A stretch of 64,000 bases of DNA from the NCBI GenBank assembly GCA_017525025.1, contig JAFXUJ010000014.1:62001-126000 (forward strand). Direction: 5' to 3'. The stretch comes from Elusimicrobiaceae bacterium (GTDB lineage: Bacteria > Elusimicrobiota > Elusimicrobia > Elusimicrobiales > Elusimicrobiaceae). The translations under genes and the position numbers were made by a program. Below the pieces are notes generated by a model. It worked only from the letters and a program-made list of their open reading frames with translations. It was not told where the DNA came from and searched no databases. Positions 45,295-54,439 of this stretch are shown here, piece after piece (the first letter of the stretch is position 1; each line of letters begins with the position of its first letter).

Positions 45295-45762
45295 ATGAAT
45301 CAAACGTCTGCCGAAAAGCCAACTCCCGCCCCCAATTCCCGTCGGGCAACCATTTTAATTAAAAAGGGGTTGCAATTACGTTACATGATGTTAATCATCC
45401 TGAGCGTCTTGTGTGGACTAGCGATTATGACGTTTGAACTCACCGCTACCTTAAGTGATTTGTTTGATACATATCCTGTATTAGTACAACCCATTTATGA
45501 TGAGTTTGTCCCCATTGCTACCAGTTTCTTTTATAAAATCTTAATTTATTTGTTATTTGTGGTCGTTATTTCCGCTATCCTATCTCACAAAATGGCCGGC
45601 CCGGTCTACCGTTTTGAACAGACCTGCAAGGCCATTGCCAAGGGCGATTTTTCACAGCGTGTTCACTTGCGCAAGGGAGATCATTTCATAGAATTGCAAG
45701 AACAATTCAATGCTATGATGGACCGGGTAGAGGCTGAGATAAATAAAAATAAACGGAGTTAG
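45295..45762 (+). CDS. Two-helix membrane protein with HAMP domain
   Basis: 155 aa. Two transmembrane helices (about 25-48 and 75-98) flank a short periplasmic loop (DTYPVLVQPIYDEFV). A HAMP domain follows (HKMAGPVYRFEQTCKAIAKGDFSQRVHLRKGDHFIELQEQFNAMMDRV), and then the protein simply ends. HAMP domains normally relay signals to a kinase or methyl-accepting domain; none is attached, so it may act on a partner in trans. AAGAGG precedes the ATG; tolC follows 6 bp later. Confidence 0.83.
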   Translation: MNQTSAEKPTPAPNSRRATILIKKGLQLRYMMLIILSVLCGLAIMTFELTATLSDLFDTYPVLVQPIYDEFVPIATSFFYKILIYLLFVVVISAILSHKMAGPVYRFEQTCKAIAKGDFSQRVHLRKGDHFIELQEQFNAMMDRVEAEINKNKRS

Positions 45763-45768
45763 ACAGGC

Positions 45769-47073
45769 ATGAAAAAACGTTGCGGACTGATCACACTTTT
45801 ATTACTACTCAGCTGCGTGCCTTCTTGGGCGCAAAAAGAGTATGGGTTACGCTTTTCCAGCCTTATAAACGATAATTTAACCTTGGAAAATGCCATTCGG
45901 CTGGGGCTTGAAAATAATACCGAATTTTTAACAGCCCAGCAGGAAATAACCGTGGCTGAAAAAAAAGTGAACGAGGCTAAATTTTTATACTTACCCCAAT
46001 TTGCTTTACAAGGTACCGCCACTTGGTACGACCTGGACTATCCCATGGTATTGCCTGAAGCGGTAGGCAACCGCTTTTTGCCCGGACAAGTCATTTCAGA
46101 AAAAAGAGACCAATTTTTTGGTGTAGGCGTTACAGCCACGCAATATCTTTATTCCGGCGGACGTATTCATAATACGCTTAAAATGGCGCGCGCCAATTTA
46201 AAACAAACCCAAAGCCGGTATGAAATTGTAAAAAACACAACGGTATTGAATATTAAAAAATCATTCTATAATTTACTTTTTGCCCAAAAATACGACGAAT
46301 TCATGCAACAAACCTTAGACCGGGTACACGCTTGGAATGCGCGCCCCGGCGGTGATTTTTGGAATCAAATACGCATGCAAAACGCACTGGCCCAATTGCA
46401 GGCCCAACGCAATGAAGCCGCCCACCGCTTGACACAGGCCCGCTTGGCTATGCTGGTTAATTTAAATAAAGAACTAAATGCTTCTTTTTCCATCACCGGG
46501 GATTTCCAACCCGTTACGTTGCACTGGGATCTGCCCCAACTAAACTTGCGCGCCATGGAATTTCGCCCGGAGTTAAAATCGGCTATCTATGCCCTTGAAT
46601 TAGACAATATTTCTATTGATTTGGCTCTTTCTAAACGCTACCCGGACATTATTTTAAACGGTTCTTATGAACAACTGGGGGCCGATACTTTAGGTGATAC
46701 AAACAAACAAATCTCATTAGCCGTCCGCTTGCCGCTGCCTTATAATTTTTCCTCTCAAATTGCCCAGAAAAAGGCCGAACAGAAAAAAAGTTCTCTGCGC
46801 CGCAGCCAAATAGAAGATAAAATCCGCGTGCAAGTAGCGAACAGTTATGCCGAAGTAAACTTTTGGCAACAAGAAGTACTTGCCCGCCAAGAAACTTTTA
46901 ACCGATTAACGGCCTTGCTGGATAAAGCCGTGAAAAATTCTTCTACGCAAGGCTTAGCTCCCTTGGAAGCCGTGCAAGCATATACCCAAACAGCTTATAA
47001 CTACCTGGATGCCGTACGCCAAGAATTATTAGCCAAATCGGAGTTAGAATGGGCTGTCGGACAAGATCTGTAA
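45769..47073 (+). CDS. TolC-family outer-membrane efflux protein
   Basis: 434 aa, usual size. Signal peptide ending SWA|QK, then the two OEP repeats: LTLENAIRLGLENNTEFLTAQQEITVAEKKVNEAKFLYLPQFAL, and later LRAMEFRPELKSAIYALELDNISIDLALSKRYPDIILNGSY. It forms a trimeric channel across the outer membrane and periplasm. No membrane-fusion protein or pump gene is adjacent, unusual for an operonic tolC; instead it overlaps a patatin gene by 25 bp. Confidence 0.9.
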   Translation: MKKRCGLITLLLLLSCVPSWAQKEYGLRFSSLINDNLTLENAIRLGLENNTEFLTAQQEITVAEKKVNEAKFLYLPQFALQGTATWYDLDYPMVLPEAVGNRFLPGQVISEKRDQFFGVGVTATQYLYSGGRIHNTLKMARANLKQTQSRYEIVKNTTVLNIKKSFYNLLFAQKYDEFMQQTLDRVHAWNARPGGDFWNQIRMQNALAQLQAQRNEAAHRLTQARLAMLVNLNKELNASFSITGDFQPVTLHWDLPQLNLRAMEFRPELKSAIYALELDNISIDLALSKRYPDIILNGSYEQLGADTLGDTNKQISLAVRLPLPYNFSSQIAQKKAEQKKSSLRRSQIEDKIRVQVANSYAEVNFWQQEVLARQETFNRLTALLDKAVKNSSTQGLAPLEAVQAYTQTAYNYLDAVRQELLAKSELEWAVGQDL

Positions 47074-48035
47074 TAAAATCTCTCGTTTACCGCGTGGCAG
47101 GCCCCGTTTGGCTCGCGGTCCTGTTTGCGCTTCCGTTGCAGGCGCTAACGCCCCAAGCCGATGACTCTATCCTGCGTGAATTTTTGTGGGAAAAATTTAC
47201 GGAACTCCCCGCCAACCAGCGCCCCAAAATCGGACTAGCGTTATCGGCCGGAGGTGTACGCGGTTTTGCACACGTAGGCACGCTGGAAGTTTTCTCCGAT
47301 GCGGGAGTACCGATAGATATGATTTCCGGTACTTCTATGGGTGCGATAGTGGGCTCTTTGTATGCGGGTGGGTTATCGGTATCTAAACTATGGGAAATCA
47401 GCTCCCATTTAACTATGAAAACCATCACCCCGGATTATAACGTGGTGGGGTTGATGCGGGTTTTATTCGCTAAAAAATTACCGGCTTCCACCAATTTGGC
47501 CAATTTCGTCCAAGCACAATTAGGGGATATTCAATTTGAAGATTTGCAAATTCCCTTTTCTTGCGCCGCCATGGATATTAAAACCGGCGAGCGAGTCCTC
47601 TTTGATTCCGGCCCGTTGGCCATAGCGGTACGGGCCAGCATGAATTTGCCCGGCGTGTTTGAGCCGGTTGCCTACCGGCACCGCTTATTGGTAGATGGGG
47701 CTGTGGTAGATTATTTGCCGGTAGAAACGGTTAAACAAATGGGGGCCGATTATATTATTGCTTCTATTACCCCGCCGGATTTTTTCTCAAAAACGCCCAA
47801 AACCGTAGCGGCTTATTTGGCCCGCGTGGGAGATGTGCGCGGCGCCGCGATGATAGAAGAAGCCGCCCAAAAAGCTAATTTTGTATTAACCAACCGGGTA
47901 CTGGATGTAGGTACGTTAGAGCTGGATCAACTGCATAAAGCCGGTGAAGTGGGCATTAAAGAAGCCCACCAACATATGGAGGAATTGCAGCAATCTATTT
48001 TGCTGTTTACATTGCCTTATGTACTTAAACCGTAA
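47049..48035 (+). CDS. Exported patatin-like phospholipase
   Basis: 328 aa. A hydrophobic signal (about 16-32, ending LQA) precedes the patatin fold: oxyanion loop SAGGVRGFAHVG, nucleophile Ser near 96 in GTSMG, catalytic Asp near 217 in DGAVVDYLP. Likely a lipid acyl hydrolase. With a signal peptide and no barrel domain, it probably acts in the periplasm or is exported. It overlaps tolC by 25 bp and the TPR lipoprotein by 17 bp. Confidence 0.87.
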   Translation: MGCRTRSVIKSLVYRVAGPVWLAVLFALPLQALTPQADDSILREFLWEKFTELPANQRPKIGLALSAGGVRGFAHVGTLEVFSDAGVPIDMISGTSMGAIVGSLYAGGLSVSKLWEISSHLTMKTITPDYNVVGLMRVLFAKKLPASTNLANFVQAQLGDIQFEDLQIPFSCAAMDIKTGERVLFDSGPLAIAVRASMNLPGVFEPVAYRHRLLVDGAVVDYLPVETVKQMGADYIIASITPPDFFSKTPKTVAAYLARVGDVRGAAMIEEAAQKANFVLTNRVLDVGTLELDQLHKAGEVGIKEAHQHMEELQQSILLFTLPYVLKP

Positions 48036-48978
48036 CGGATTTTTACTACTAACACTTCTCCTCCTCGGCGGCTGTTCATCCGGGTTTTTGGGGATAGCCC
48101 CTATCGGCGACCGCAAAGAATACGTACAAGCACGTACGTCTTATGAAGAAGGCAACTATCAGGCGGCCGTAACCCAATTAAGCGAATATATTTATAAAAC
48201 TAAAAACGTACCGCGGCGCGAAATACGCGCGTACCGGTTACTGGGAAGAAGCTACGAACAACTGGGACAAACAAACCGCGCCCTGGAAGTATATTTGGAA
48301 GCTTTAGAATTTCACCCCAATCAAGTCTCGCTGCTATTAGAAGCCGCGCGGCTATACCAAGAAAACGGCCTCTTGGACCGCTCTATGGAAATGTATGCCC
48401 GCGCGCTAACGCAAGAACCCGCCAATTTAACAGCACTGGCAGGGCAAGCGGCCAATTACACCACACTGGGTTTCTACTCCAAGGCACGCGTTTATTACGA
48501 TAAATTCTTTACGTTGGCCCCGGAGGTTTCCCCCCATTACCGGGCTTTGTACGCCGCCACTTTCTTGCACCAGCGGGATTACCAACCTGCCTTTATTCAT
48601 ATCACACTCGCCTTAGAACAGGAGCCGAATAATCCGGATTTCTGGCTCCTAAGCGCCAAGGCACGCCGCGGGCTCAAAATGCCACAAGAATCTTTGGCAG
48701 ATTTAGAAACCGCCCTTACACTGGCCCCTACACGCACGGATTTGCTCGCCTATAAAGCTTTGTGGCTCTACGAAGAAGAAAAATATAAAAATTCCCTGCA
48801 AACAGTCGCTAAAATTTTAAAACAAGAACCGGACAACCCACTTGCACAACTCATACAAGCGCTCAATTGGCAAAAGCAAGGGAAACCCAATACCGCAAAA
48901 AAACAACTGGCCAAACTGGCGCAAGAGTACCCGGATTCATTTGTGGGACAAGTAGCCGGTCAGTTGGTAACCCCCTAA
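48019..48978 (+). CDS. TPR-repeat lipoprotein
   Basis: 319 aa from the ATG at 48019; the frame is open further upstream but only inside the patatin gene. Signal and lipobox LLLLGG|C (C19), then an extended array of tetratricopeptide repeats to the end (for example YKTKNVPRREIRAYRLLGRSYEQLGQ, and later FWLLSAKARRGLKMPQESLADLETALTLAP). TPR lipoproteins scaffold envelope complexes such as secretion or Bam-like machines. Last gene of the series; terminator at 48991-49020. Confidence 0.87.
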   Translation: MYLNRNGFLLLTLLLLGGCSSGFLGIAPIGDRKEYVQARTSYEEGNYQAAVTQLSEYIYKTKNVPRREIRAYRLLGRSYEQLGQTNRALEVYLEALEFHPNQVSLLLEAARLYQENGLLDRSMEMYARALTQEPANLTALAGQAANYTTLGFYSKARVYYDKFFTLAPEVSPHYRALYAATFLHQRDYQPAFIHITLALEQEPNNPDFWLLSAKARRGLKMPQESLADLETALTLAPTRTDLLAYKALWLYEEEKYKNSLQTVAKILKQEPDNPLAQLIQALNWQKQGKPNTAKKQLAKLAQEYPDSFVGQVAGQLVTP

Positions 48979-48990
48979 TTTCCCCTCATT

Positions 48991-49020
48991 TTAAAAGGCC
49001 CCTTTTCAGGGGCCTTTTGA
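48991..49020. terminator. Bidirectional terminator
   Basis: Perfect AAAAGGCCCCT / AGGGGCCTTTT stem with TTTC loop between convergent genes. Confidence 0.92.
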
Positions 49021-49022
49021 TT

Positions 49023-50681
49023 TCAATCTATTTTAGGTTTTGAAATAAACGGTTTACGATGCGGTTGGTGTTCTTGCGGTACCAGCTCTACCTCTTGCAT
49101 CAAAATAGAAGGTGCAATCAATACGGAATTTCCATTATTGCTGACCAGTTCCTCTTGCCCTCCTACGGCCAGCACTCCCCGCAAATCACGTTGCGTAAAG
49201 AAATTGCCGTCCCATTTCAAATTAAGCACGGTTTCTTTGCGGCCGTCTGCCGTATACAAACGTTCTATTCCCAGATCGTCGGAAGGATCGGCCTTATATA
49301 AAATATACCCGTATTCCAATCCGAGCTCCCGACACCGTTGCCGAAGTTTTTCTTCCATTTGTTCATCGCTGAGTTGCTCTTTGGGTTCTATAAATACGTT
49401 GGTAAGTCCCTCGCGCGGACCGTAGACACGTTCTATATACGCATGTCCGTTACTGCGGTGGTGTTTGGAAAGCGGCCGCCGGGTAAGCGGGAAATCTTTA
49501 ACGTGGCCGCTTTCAATAAGTGTCAAATTTTCCGCAGCCACCCCCTCGGCATCCACCGGCCGGAAATTATACAAAGGAATTCCTTCAAAATCGCGTGCTA
49601 ACGGCCGATCATAAACCGTTAATAAATCCGTGCTGACCCGTACGTGTTTTTTCTTAAACAAAAGGCCGGCGTCCTCATCATCATCCGCATAGGTAAGTAA
49701 CCACGGTTTACTGTTTGTAAACTCAAACAACACGGCATTGCGCACAAACCGCGCCGCAGCGGCCGGCTTTAATAACACGGGGCCCACATAGGCCTCGCCG
49801 GATGAAGCACCGTGTGCTTGTTTAATCTGGCTCAAAAATTTTTCTACTTTGGAGGTTGTTTGTTCCAAAGTTTGCGTAGCAGTATCTTTCAACCACCATG
49901 TAACGGAAACTTCGGATGTTTTCCCGTCCGGTTGCCGAAAAACAGCACGTCCGTCAAGCCGAATAGAGGGAATCGCATACTGGGAGAATGCCCCGCGACT
50001 GTTTAAATAATACCAATCCATCTGCTTGATACTTAATTCCCAGTTAAACGATTCCAAAAACGGTAATTTCTTCCCTAGTGCGGACCAATCTTTTACCTGT
50101 TGTTCCAAACGCGCCACATCCGGCCATACAAAGGGCGGAATATCTTGCGTAAAATGCCCGGCCGGGGCCGGCACTACATCCGGCAAAGGATCCTGGATAT
50201 TCTTTTTCTGCTTGTAGGCTTGTTTCTTTTTATACAAATCGGCCGCTTGTAAATATGCTTCATCCGTCGCTTTCCATAAATTTTGACGGATGCTATCGTA
50301 GCTGGCCGTTGGGAAGCCATAAGGCATTTGAGCATTATAGTACGCCCAAGAACCTCTTTTGGCATCGGCAAAGCCAAGCCCGTCTTGCTTATCCGAACCA
50401 ACCGACACAAAAGCTTCCAAAACAAGGGAATCCCCCCGATTATTGGGATCATGCACCGCCGGGGCCAACGTTCCCATATCCGCCCGAACAGTTACCGAAT
50501 TATGATGCGACAGCCAATAGGCAATAAAGTATGGTTTGGGATGATCTTTTAAACGTAATCCTTGCAAAGCACGTTGCATTTCATCATTCATCGCACGGAA
50601 ATACATATTGTCCGGCAATTGCGCTGCCGCAGTTCCCAAAGGCCACATCACAAAGAAAATAAAAATAAAGAACCGTTTCAT
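49023..50681 (-). CDS. Exported TldE/PmbA-like protein, probably non-catalytic partner
   Basis: 552 aa. Signal peptide (about 1-20, ending AAAQ). The C-terminal two-thirds follows the TldD/PmbA fold: LLTVYDRPLARDFEGIPLYNF, then LTRRPLSKHHRSNGHAYIE, and DLRGVLAVGGQEELVSNNGN near the end. I find no HExxxH, so like TldE it should lack the metal site. The start overlaps the stop of the catalytic partner as ATGA (50678-50681). Confidence 0.8.
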   Translation of the reverse strand: MKRFFIFIFFVMWPLGTAAAQLPDNMYFRAMNDEMQRALQGLRLKDHPKPYFIAYWLSHHNSVTVRADMGTLAPAVHDPNNRGDSLVLEAFVSVGSDKQDGLGFADAKRGSWAYYNAQMPYGFPTASYDSIRQNLWKATDEAYLQAADLYKKKQAYKQKKNIQDPLPDVVPAPAGHFTQDIPPFVWPDVARLEQQVKDWSALGKKLPFLESFNWELSIKQMDWYYLNSRGAFSQYAIPSIRLDGRAVFRQPDGKTSEVSVTWWLKDTATQTLEQTTSKVEKFLSQIKQAHGASSGEAYVGPVLLKPAAAARFVRNAVLFEFTNSKPWLLTYADDDEDAGLLFKKKHVRVSTDLLTVYDRPLARDFEGIPLYNFRPVDAEGVAAENLTLIESGHVKDFPLTRRPLSKHHRSNGHAYIERVYGPREGLTNVFIEPKEQLSDEQMEEKLRQRCRELGLEYGYILYKADPSDDLGIERLYTADGRKETVLNLKWDGNFFTQRDLRGVLAVGGQEELVSNNGNSVLIAPSILMQEVELVPQEHQPHRKPFISKPKID

Positions 50682-52390
50682 TTGGCTTCTCCTCCTTTAA
50701 CCAGCGAATACGGAGGAGGCAAAAGCGGTGGTTTCTTCTCGCGCTTAGCTGTCCTTTCTATTTCTAAAGATTTCAGTAATACACTGGGTGAAATAGCCGA
50801 AACAGGTACCCAGCCGGACTCAGCCCCGCAAGTCCCGTTAAATACATCGTCGTCATCGGCCGCCGCCAAGATCTGGCCAAAACTTACCAAAGGAGTACCT
50901 ACAATATCCGCTCCGCGCACAATTTCTTTTTTCCCGTCCGGATACATGCGGTACACCAGTTTCGGTTCCAATTTAAATACCTGGGGCATATCGGTATCGG
51001 TCATGGTAAAACCGCCGGATAAATCTTCAATAATGTAACCATACGGTTTTTGCTGGGCCCGGATTTCTTGCAAAAGTTGTTTTTCCAACTCTTCATACGA
51101 AACCGTTTGCGAAGCCATCAGCCGGGTGTTCCCCATACGCGCCACCGGTGCCTTCCCCAAAGCAGCCCGCCCGTGGCCATTTGAAACCGTAAAATTTTCA
51201 ATGGGACTGCTGGACATTAAAAACCCACGCAACACCCCCGCTTGCACCAGGGTAACCGGCACAGCTTTTACGCCCTCGTCATCATATTCATAGAAACCCC
51301 GCAGCGGCTTACCTTTGAAAGATGATAAGGTTGCGTCATCCACAATTGTTACGAAAGGAGCTGTAACTGCTTGGCCGATTTTACTTGTAAATGTTTTTCC
51401 AAACGAATCTTGTTTTTGACGATGCCCCTCCAACCGGTGACCTAAAACCTCATGCACAAAAACAGCCATCGCCCGGCTTCTTAAAATAGCGGGAGCCGTT
51501 ACCGGGTCGGCCTCCGGCGCTTTGGAAAGTGCTTCTAATTCCGCCAAAGATTGCCGAACATCTTGCAAAAATTGCTCCTCGCTGGGAAGTTGGTTTTCAT
51601 CCACCACATCGTAGGCGTTGGTCCGTTCCAATTCTGCCCCGTCTGCCAATTGGTTGCGCAAATCATAAGAAAGACGAACAAACAAAAACGGAATTTTAAG
51701 TTGCGTGCCGACCGAATCGGCAAAATAACGATGGCCTTGTTCTACCCGAAAAGAAAAATTGCTATCCTGCACGAAAGATTTTCCTTTTACTAACTCAGAT
51801 GCTTTGAGTAACAGGCGGCTGATTTTTTCCGTGTCAAATGTTTTTAATTCTTGTTCCCGGCAAAAGCGGGATAAAGGCGGCAATACAAAATCGTTGGAAT
51901 TATCCTGCCGTTCTGCGGCAGCTTGGCTATTTGTTTTTACTTTACCAAATTCTTCTTGAGCGGTTTCCGCCATTTGTTGCGTGGCGCGCCACAGGGCTAA
52001 CCGGAACGCCGTGGGGTTCGCATCAAAAGGATCTACCCCATCCACTTTTTTAGTAAAAACACGGTTGTAATTATCTTCCCCCTTTAAGAGGCGGGTGTTG
52101 TCCATTACCGGACTGCCGGCCCGCGCAAAAACTACCAAAGCGGTGTTGTGAGCCGGATCAGAAAGCAAACCCCCCTGCTCTGCTTGCAAATCAATAATAT
52201 GTTTATCTTCATATGTGTAAGAAAGATAATAAACGGGTGGATTTAATTTTTTGAAAGTTTTAATCCCCCGTTTGAGCTCGGCCGACATTAAACGCAACGG
52301 ATTTTGATCCCGCAACGAGCAATTTTCGCTTGCCAGCAAAGGGCTCACACTTCCAATAAATGTCAAACAAATAGTAATTATTTTCTTCAT
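50678..52390 (-). CDS. Exported TldD-like metalloprotease
   Basis: 570 aa. Signal peptide (about 1-21, SVSPLLAS). The TldD catalytic helix is HEVLGHRLEGH near 311-321 (HExxxH plus a downstream acidic Glu), preceded by AILRSRAMAVF. The core continues with GFYEYDDEGVKAVPVTLVQAGVLRGFL, NGHGRAALGKAPVARMGNT and DLSGGFTMTDTD. TldD/TldE normally form a cytosolic heterodimer that trims unfolded peptides; here both partners are exported. It overlaps the TldE-like gene by 4 bp. Confidence 0.85.
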   Translation of the reverse strand: MKKIITICLTFIGSVSPLLASENCSLRDQNPLRLMSAELKRGIKTFKKLNPPVYYLSYTYEDKHIIDLQAEQGGLLSDPAHNTALVVFARAGSPVMDNTRLLKGEDNYNRVFTKKVDGVDPFDANPTAFRLALWRATQQMAETAQEEFGKVKTNSQAAAERQDNSNDFVLPPLSRFCREQELKTFDTEKISRLLLKASELVKGKSFVQDSNFSFRVEQGHRYFADSVGTQLKIPFLFVRLSYDLRNQLADGAELERTNAYDVVDENQLPSEEQFLQDVRQSLAELEALSKAPEADPVTAPAILRSRAMAVFVHEVLGHRLEGHRQKQDSFGKTFTSKIGQAVTAPFVTIVDDATLSSFKGKPLRGFYEYDDEGVKAVPVTLVQAGVLRGFLMSSSPIENFTVSNGHGRAALGKAPVARMGNTRLMASQTVSYEELEKQLLQEIRAQQKPYGYIIEDLSGGFTMTDTDMPQVFKLEPKLVYRMYPDGKKEIVRGADIVGTPLVSFGQILAAADDDDVFNGTCGAESGWVPVSAISPSVLLKSLEIERTAKREKKPPLLPPPYSLVKGGEAK

Positions 52391-52453
52391 ATTCCCCCCG
52401 ATACAGAATCATTGTAGCATAATTATTGGAAGAGAAATGAAAAAATGCTATTA

Positions 52454-52459
52454 TATAAT
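52454..52459 (+). promoter_or_regulatory. -10 hexamer TATAAT before tRNA-Thr
   Basis: TATAAT lies 10 nt upstream of the first tRNA base; no good -35 at the standard distance. Confidence 0.5.
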
Positions 52460-52469
52460 TAGAAGATAT

Positions 52470-52542
52470 GCCGAGGTAGCTCAATTGGCAGAGCAACGGT
52501 TTTGTAAACCGTAGGTTGTGGGTTCGATTCCCATCCTCGGCT
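52470..52542 (+). tRNA. tRNA-Thr(UGU)
   Basis: 73 nt cloverleaf: acceptor GCCGAGG / CCTCGGC with U discriminator, D arm GCTC...GAGC, anticodon stem ACGGT / ACCGT with loop TTTGTAA (anticodon UGU, reads ACA), T arm with GGTTCGATTCC. CCA is not encoded. A terminator follows. Confidence 0.95.
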
Positions 52543-52550
52543 AAAAATTT

Positions 52551-52575
52551 AAAAACCACCGCAAGGTGGTTTTTC
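52551..52575 (+). terminator. Terminator after tRNA-Thr
   Basis: AAACCACC / GGTGGTTT stem with a GCAA tetraloop followed by TTTC. Confidence 0.88.
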
Positions 52576-52688
52576 TCGTTTCGGCACGCATCAAGTAAAC
52601 ATTTGACGGTTCTTTTTATTTCGGTTATAATGATTAAGTGGCGGAGAGAAAAACAGAAAATTTTTCTTCCCCTTATAAAGGAGATTAC

Positions 52689-54320
52689 ATGCAAAAATTA
52701 TTCAAGTCGGTAAGTTTGTTGCTGGCCGTGGTATCTTTGGCTACGACGGGTTATGCAAAAGATATCATCATTTATCACACTTCGGATACACACGGGCACT
52801 ATTTTAGCCGTCCGGACAAAAACGGAGCGGAATTCGGTGGGTTTGCCCGATTGGAAAGCTTCTTACAGAAAGCTCCCCATACCTTCATCCTTTTAGACAG
52901 CGGTGATTTTAGTAACGGCTCCCACGAGGCCAACTCCTCCAAAGGGGCTTATTCCATCTACCTTATGAATAATGCCGGTAAAACAAGCAAAAACTTTAGA
53001 AAAGCCGGCTACGCCGCTTTAACCATCGGCAACCACGACACCGACGGCGGAGACAAAGGTCTCAAGGCCATTTTAGGTAGTTTTAAAGGCGACATTTTGG
53101 CCAGCAATATCTCCGGTTTTGCCGTACCGAGCAACTCCATCAAAAAATCTGCCATTTATGATGTGGACGGAGTAAAAGTAGGCGTAATCGGGGTGGCCAT
53201 GAACGGCGTGGGCGCAGAACGCATGCAGGTCATTGCTCCCAGAGAGGAAGCACTTCTTACGGAAATCCAAAAACTAAAAGAGAAACAAGCCGATGTACTG
53301 GTGGTTCTCGCGCACGATTCCATGATGGAAACGGGTGTTTCCGAAGACAAAAAAACGGTCTTGTTGCCCCAATTAAAAAATTACGAAGGATTTGCAGATG
53401 TAGATTTATTCTTGGGCGGACATGCGCATAAGCAATTTATTAAACCGATTGAAGAAAACAATGCTCCTGCTCCTTGGATTGTAGAAAGCGGTTCGTATGT
53501 AGAAGGGCTCACCCAAATTATCATCCATAAGGATGATGTTACCGGCAAAGTTACGATTGGTTCACCGGAATACATTGAACTTTACACTCCGGAAGATCCC
53601 CAGGTAAAAAAATATTTGGACCTTATCCGCAAAACTTCGCTCGATAAAACCGTATATGCTTTTGTCCCGAATCGGATTCCCAAATATCCGGAAGCCAGCG
53701 AAGACCGCGCTCCGGCCCGCGCTCGCATGATGGCGGAGGAAATGTATCAACAAATTAAAGAGAAAGAAGCCGGCTTGGACTTAGCCGCCTACTCCTTAAA
53801 CTCTACCCGCAGCGATTTGAACGCCGGCCCTTTAACCGGGCGTGACTTGGCTGATTTGGTGCCGTACAGTGAACATGCCGGCACGTTTGATATTACCGGC
53901 AACCACTTAAAACGCGCCGTAAAAGAAAGTATTGAGTACGATAAAAACTTCGGTTGTTTCTCCGTCTATGGATACTCCGAAAATGTACGCATTTCTTTTA
54001 CTTGCGGAAAAGACGGGAAAGATGTTCAAATCAAGCAAATGACTATCAACGGAGAAGAAGTAAAAAATAACAAAATCTACCGCATGGCTATGTTAACGCA
54101 CTTGCCGCGCGGTTTCTACGAAGGGAAACCGTTTGAAGTCTTGCCGCAGAACATACCGGATGACGGCTCCGTGATTAAGCACTACCGGGACGCCACCAGC
54201 TCCGCGCTTTTGTTTGGCATCGTTGAGAAATTGCCGCAAACAGACGGAATGTCTATTTTCCTGGCTCCTGCGGATGTACAAATCACTCAGCTGGACAGAA
54301 ATACCCCGGCCGGAAAATAA
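52689..54320 (+). CDS. Periplasmic 5'-nucleotidase / UshA-type metallophosphatase
   Basis: 543 aa from the ATG at 52689 (AAAGGAG at 6-nt spacing). Signal peptide ending TGYA|KD. Metal sites of the calcineurin-like domain: HTSDTHGHY near 30-38, DSGDF, GNHD, LAHDS and GGHAH. C-terminal 5'-nucleotidase domain from about 350 with SLNSTRSDLNAGPLTGRDL and DLVPYSEH. It hydrolyses nucleotides (possibly UDP-sugars) in the periplasm to supply nucleosides and phosphate. Confidence 0.9.
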   Translation: MQKLFKSVSLLLAVVSLATTGYAKDIIIYHTSDTHGHYFSRPDKNGAEFGGFARLESFLQKAPHTFILLDSGDFSNGSHEANSSKGAYSIYLMNNAGKTSKNFRKAGYAALTIGNHDTDGGDKGLKAILGSFKGDILASNISGFAVPSNSIKKSAIYDVDGVKVGVIGVAMNGVGAERMQVIAPREEALLTEIQKLKEKQADVLVVLAHDSMMETGVSEDKKTVLLPQLKNYEGFADVDLFLGGHAHKQFIKPIEENNAPAPWIVESGSYVEGLTQIIIHKDDVTGKVTIGSPEYIELYTPEDPQVKKYLDLIRKTSLDKTVYAFVPNRIPKYPEASEDRAPARARMMAEEMYQQIKEKEAGLDLAAYSLNSTRSDLNAGPLTGRDLADLVPYSEHAGTFDITGNHLKRAVKESIEYDKNFGCFSVYGYSENVRISFTCGKDGKDVQIKQMTINGEEVKNNKIYRMAMLTHLPRGFYEGKPFEVLPQNIPDDGSVIKHYRDATSSALLFGIVEKLPQTDGMSIFLAPADVQITQLDRNTPAGK

Positions 54321-54348
54321 CAAAAAATCTTATAGCCGGACAAATCAA

Positions 54349-54377
54349 ACATCCCCCGATAATCTTATCGGGGGATG
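54349..54377 (+). terminator. Terminator-like hairpin after the nucleotidase
   Basis: Perfect 13-bp stem CATCCCCCGATAA / TTATCGGGGGATG with a two-base loop but no T run; intrinsic termination would be inefficient. Confidence 0.6.
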
Positions 54378-54439
54378 GACTTTATACAAACGCAAATATT
54401 CATCCAATCTCTGCTAGCAAAAACCGATTTTTAAAAGAT

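Noticed and set aside
52260-52694. 144-aa minus-strand frame containing NRTHNLRFTKPLLCQLSYLG
   Set aside because: This is the antisense translation of tRNA-Thr, a well-known spurious frame.
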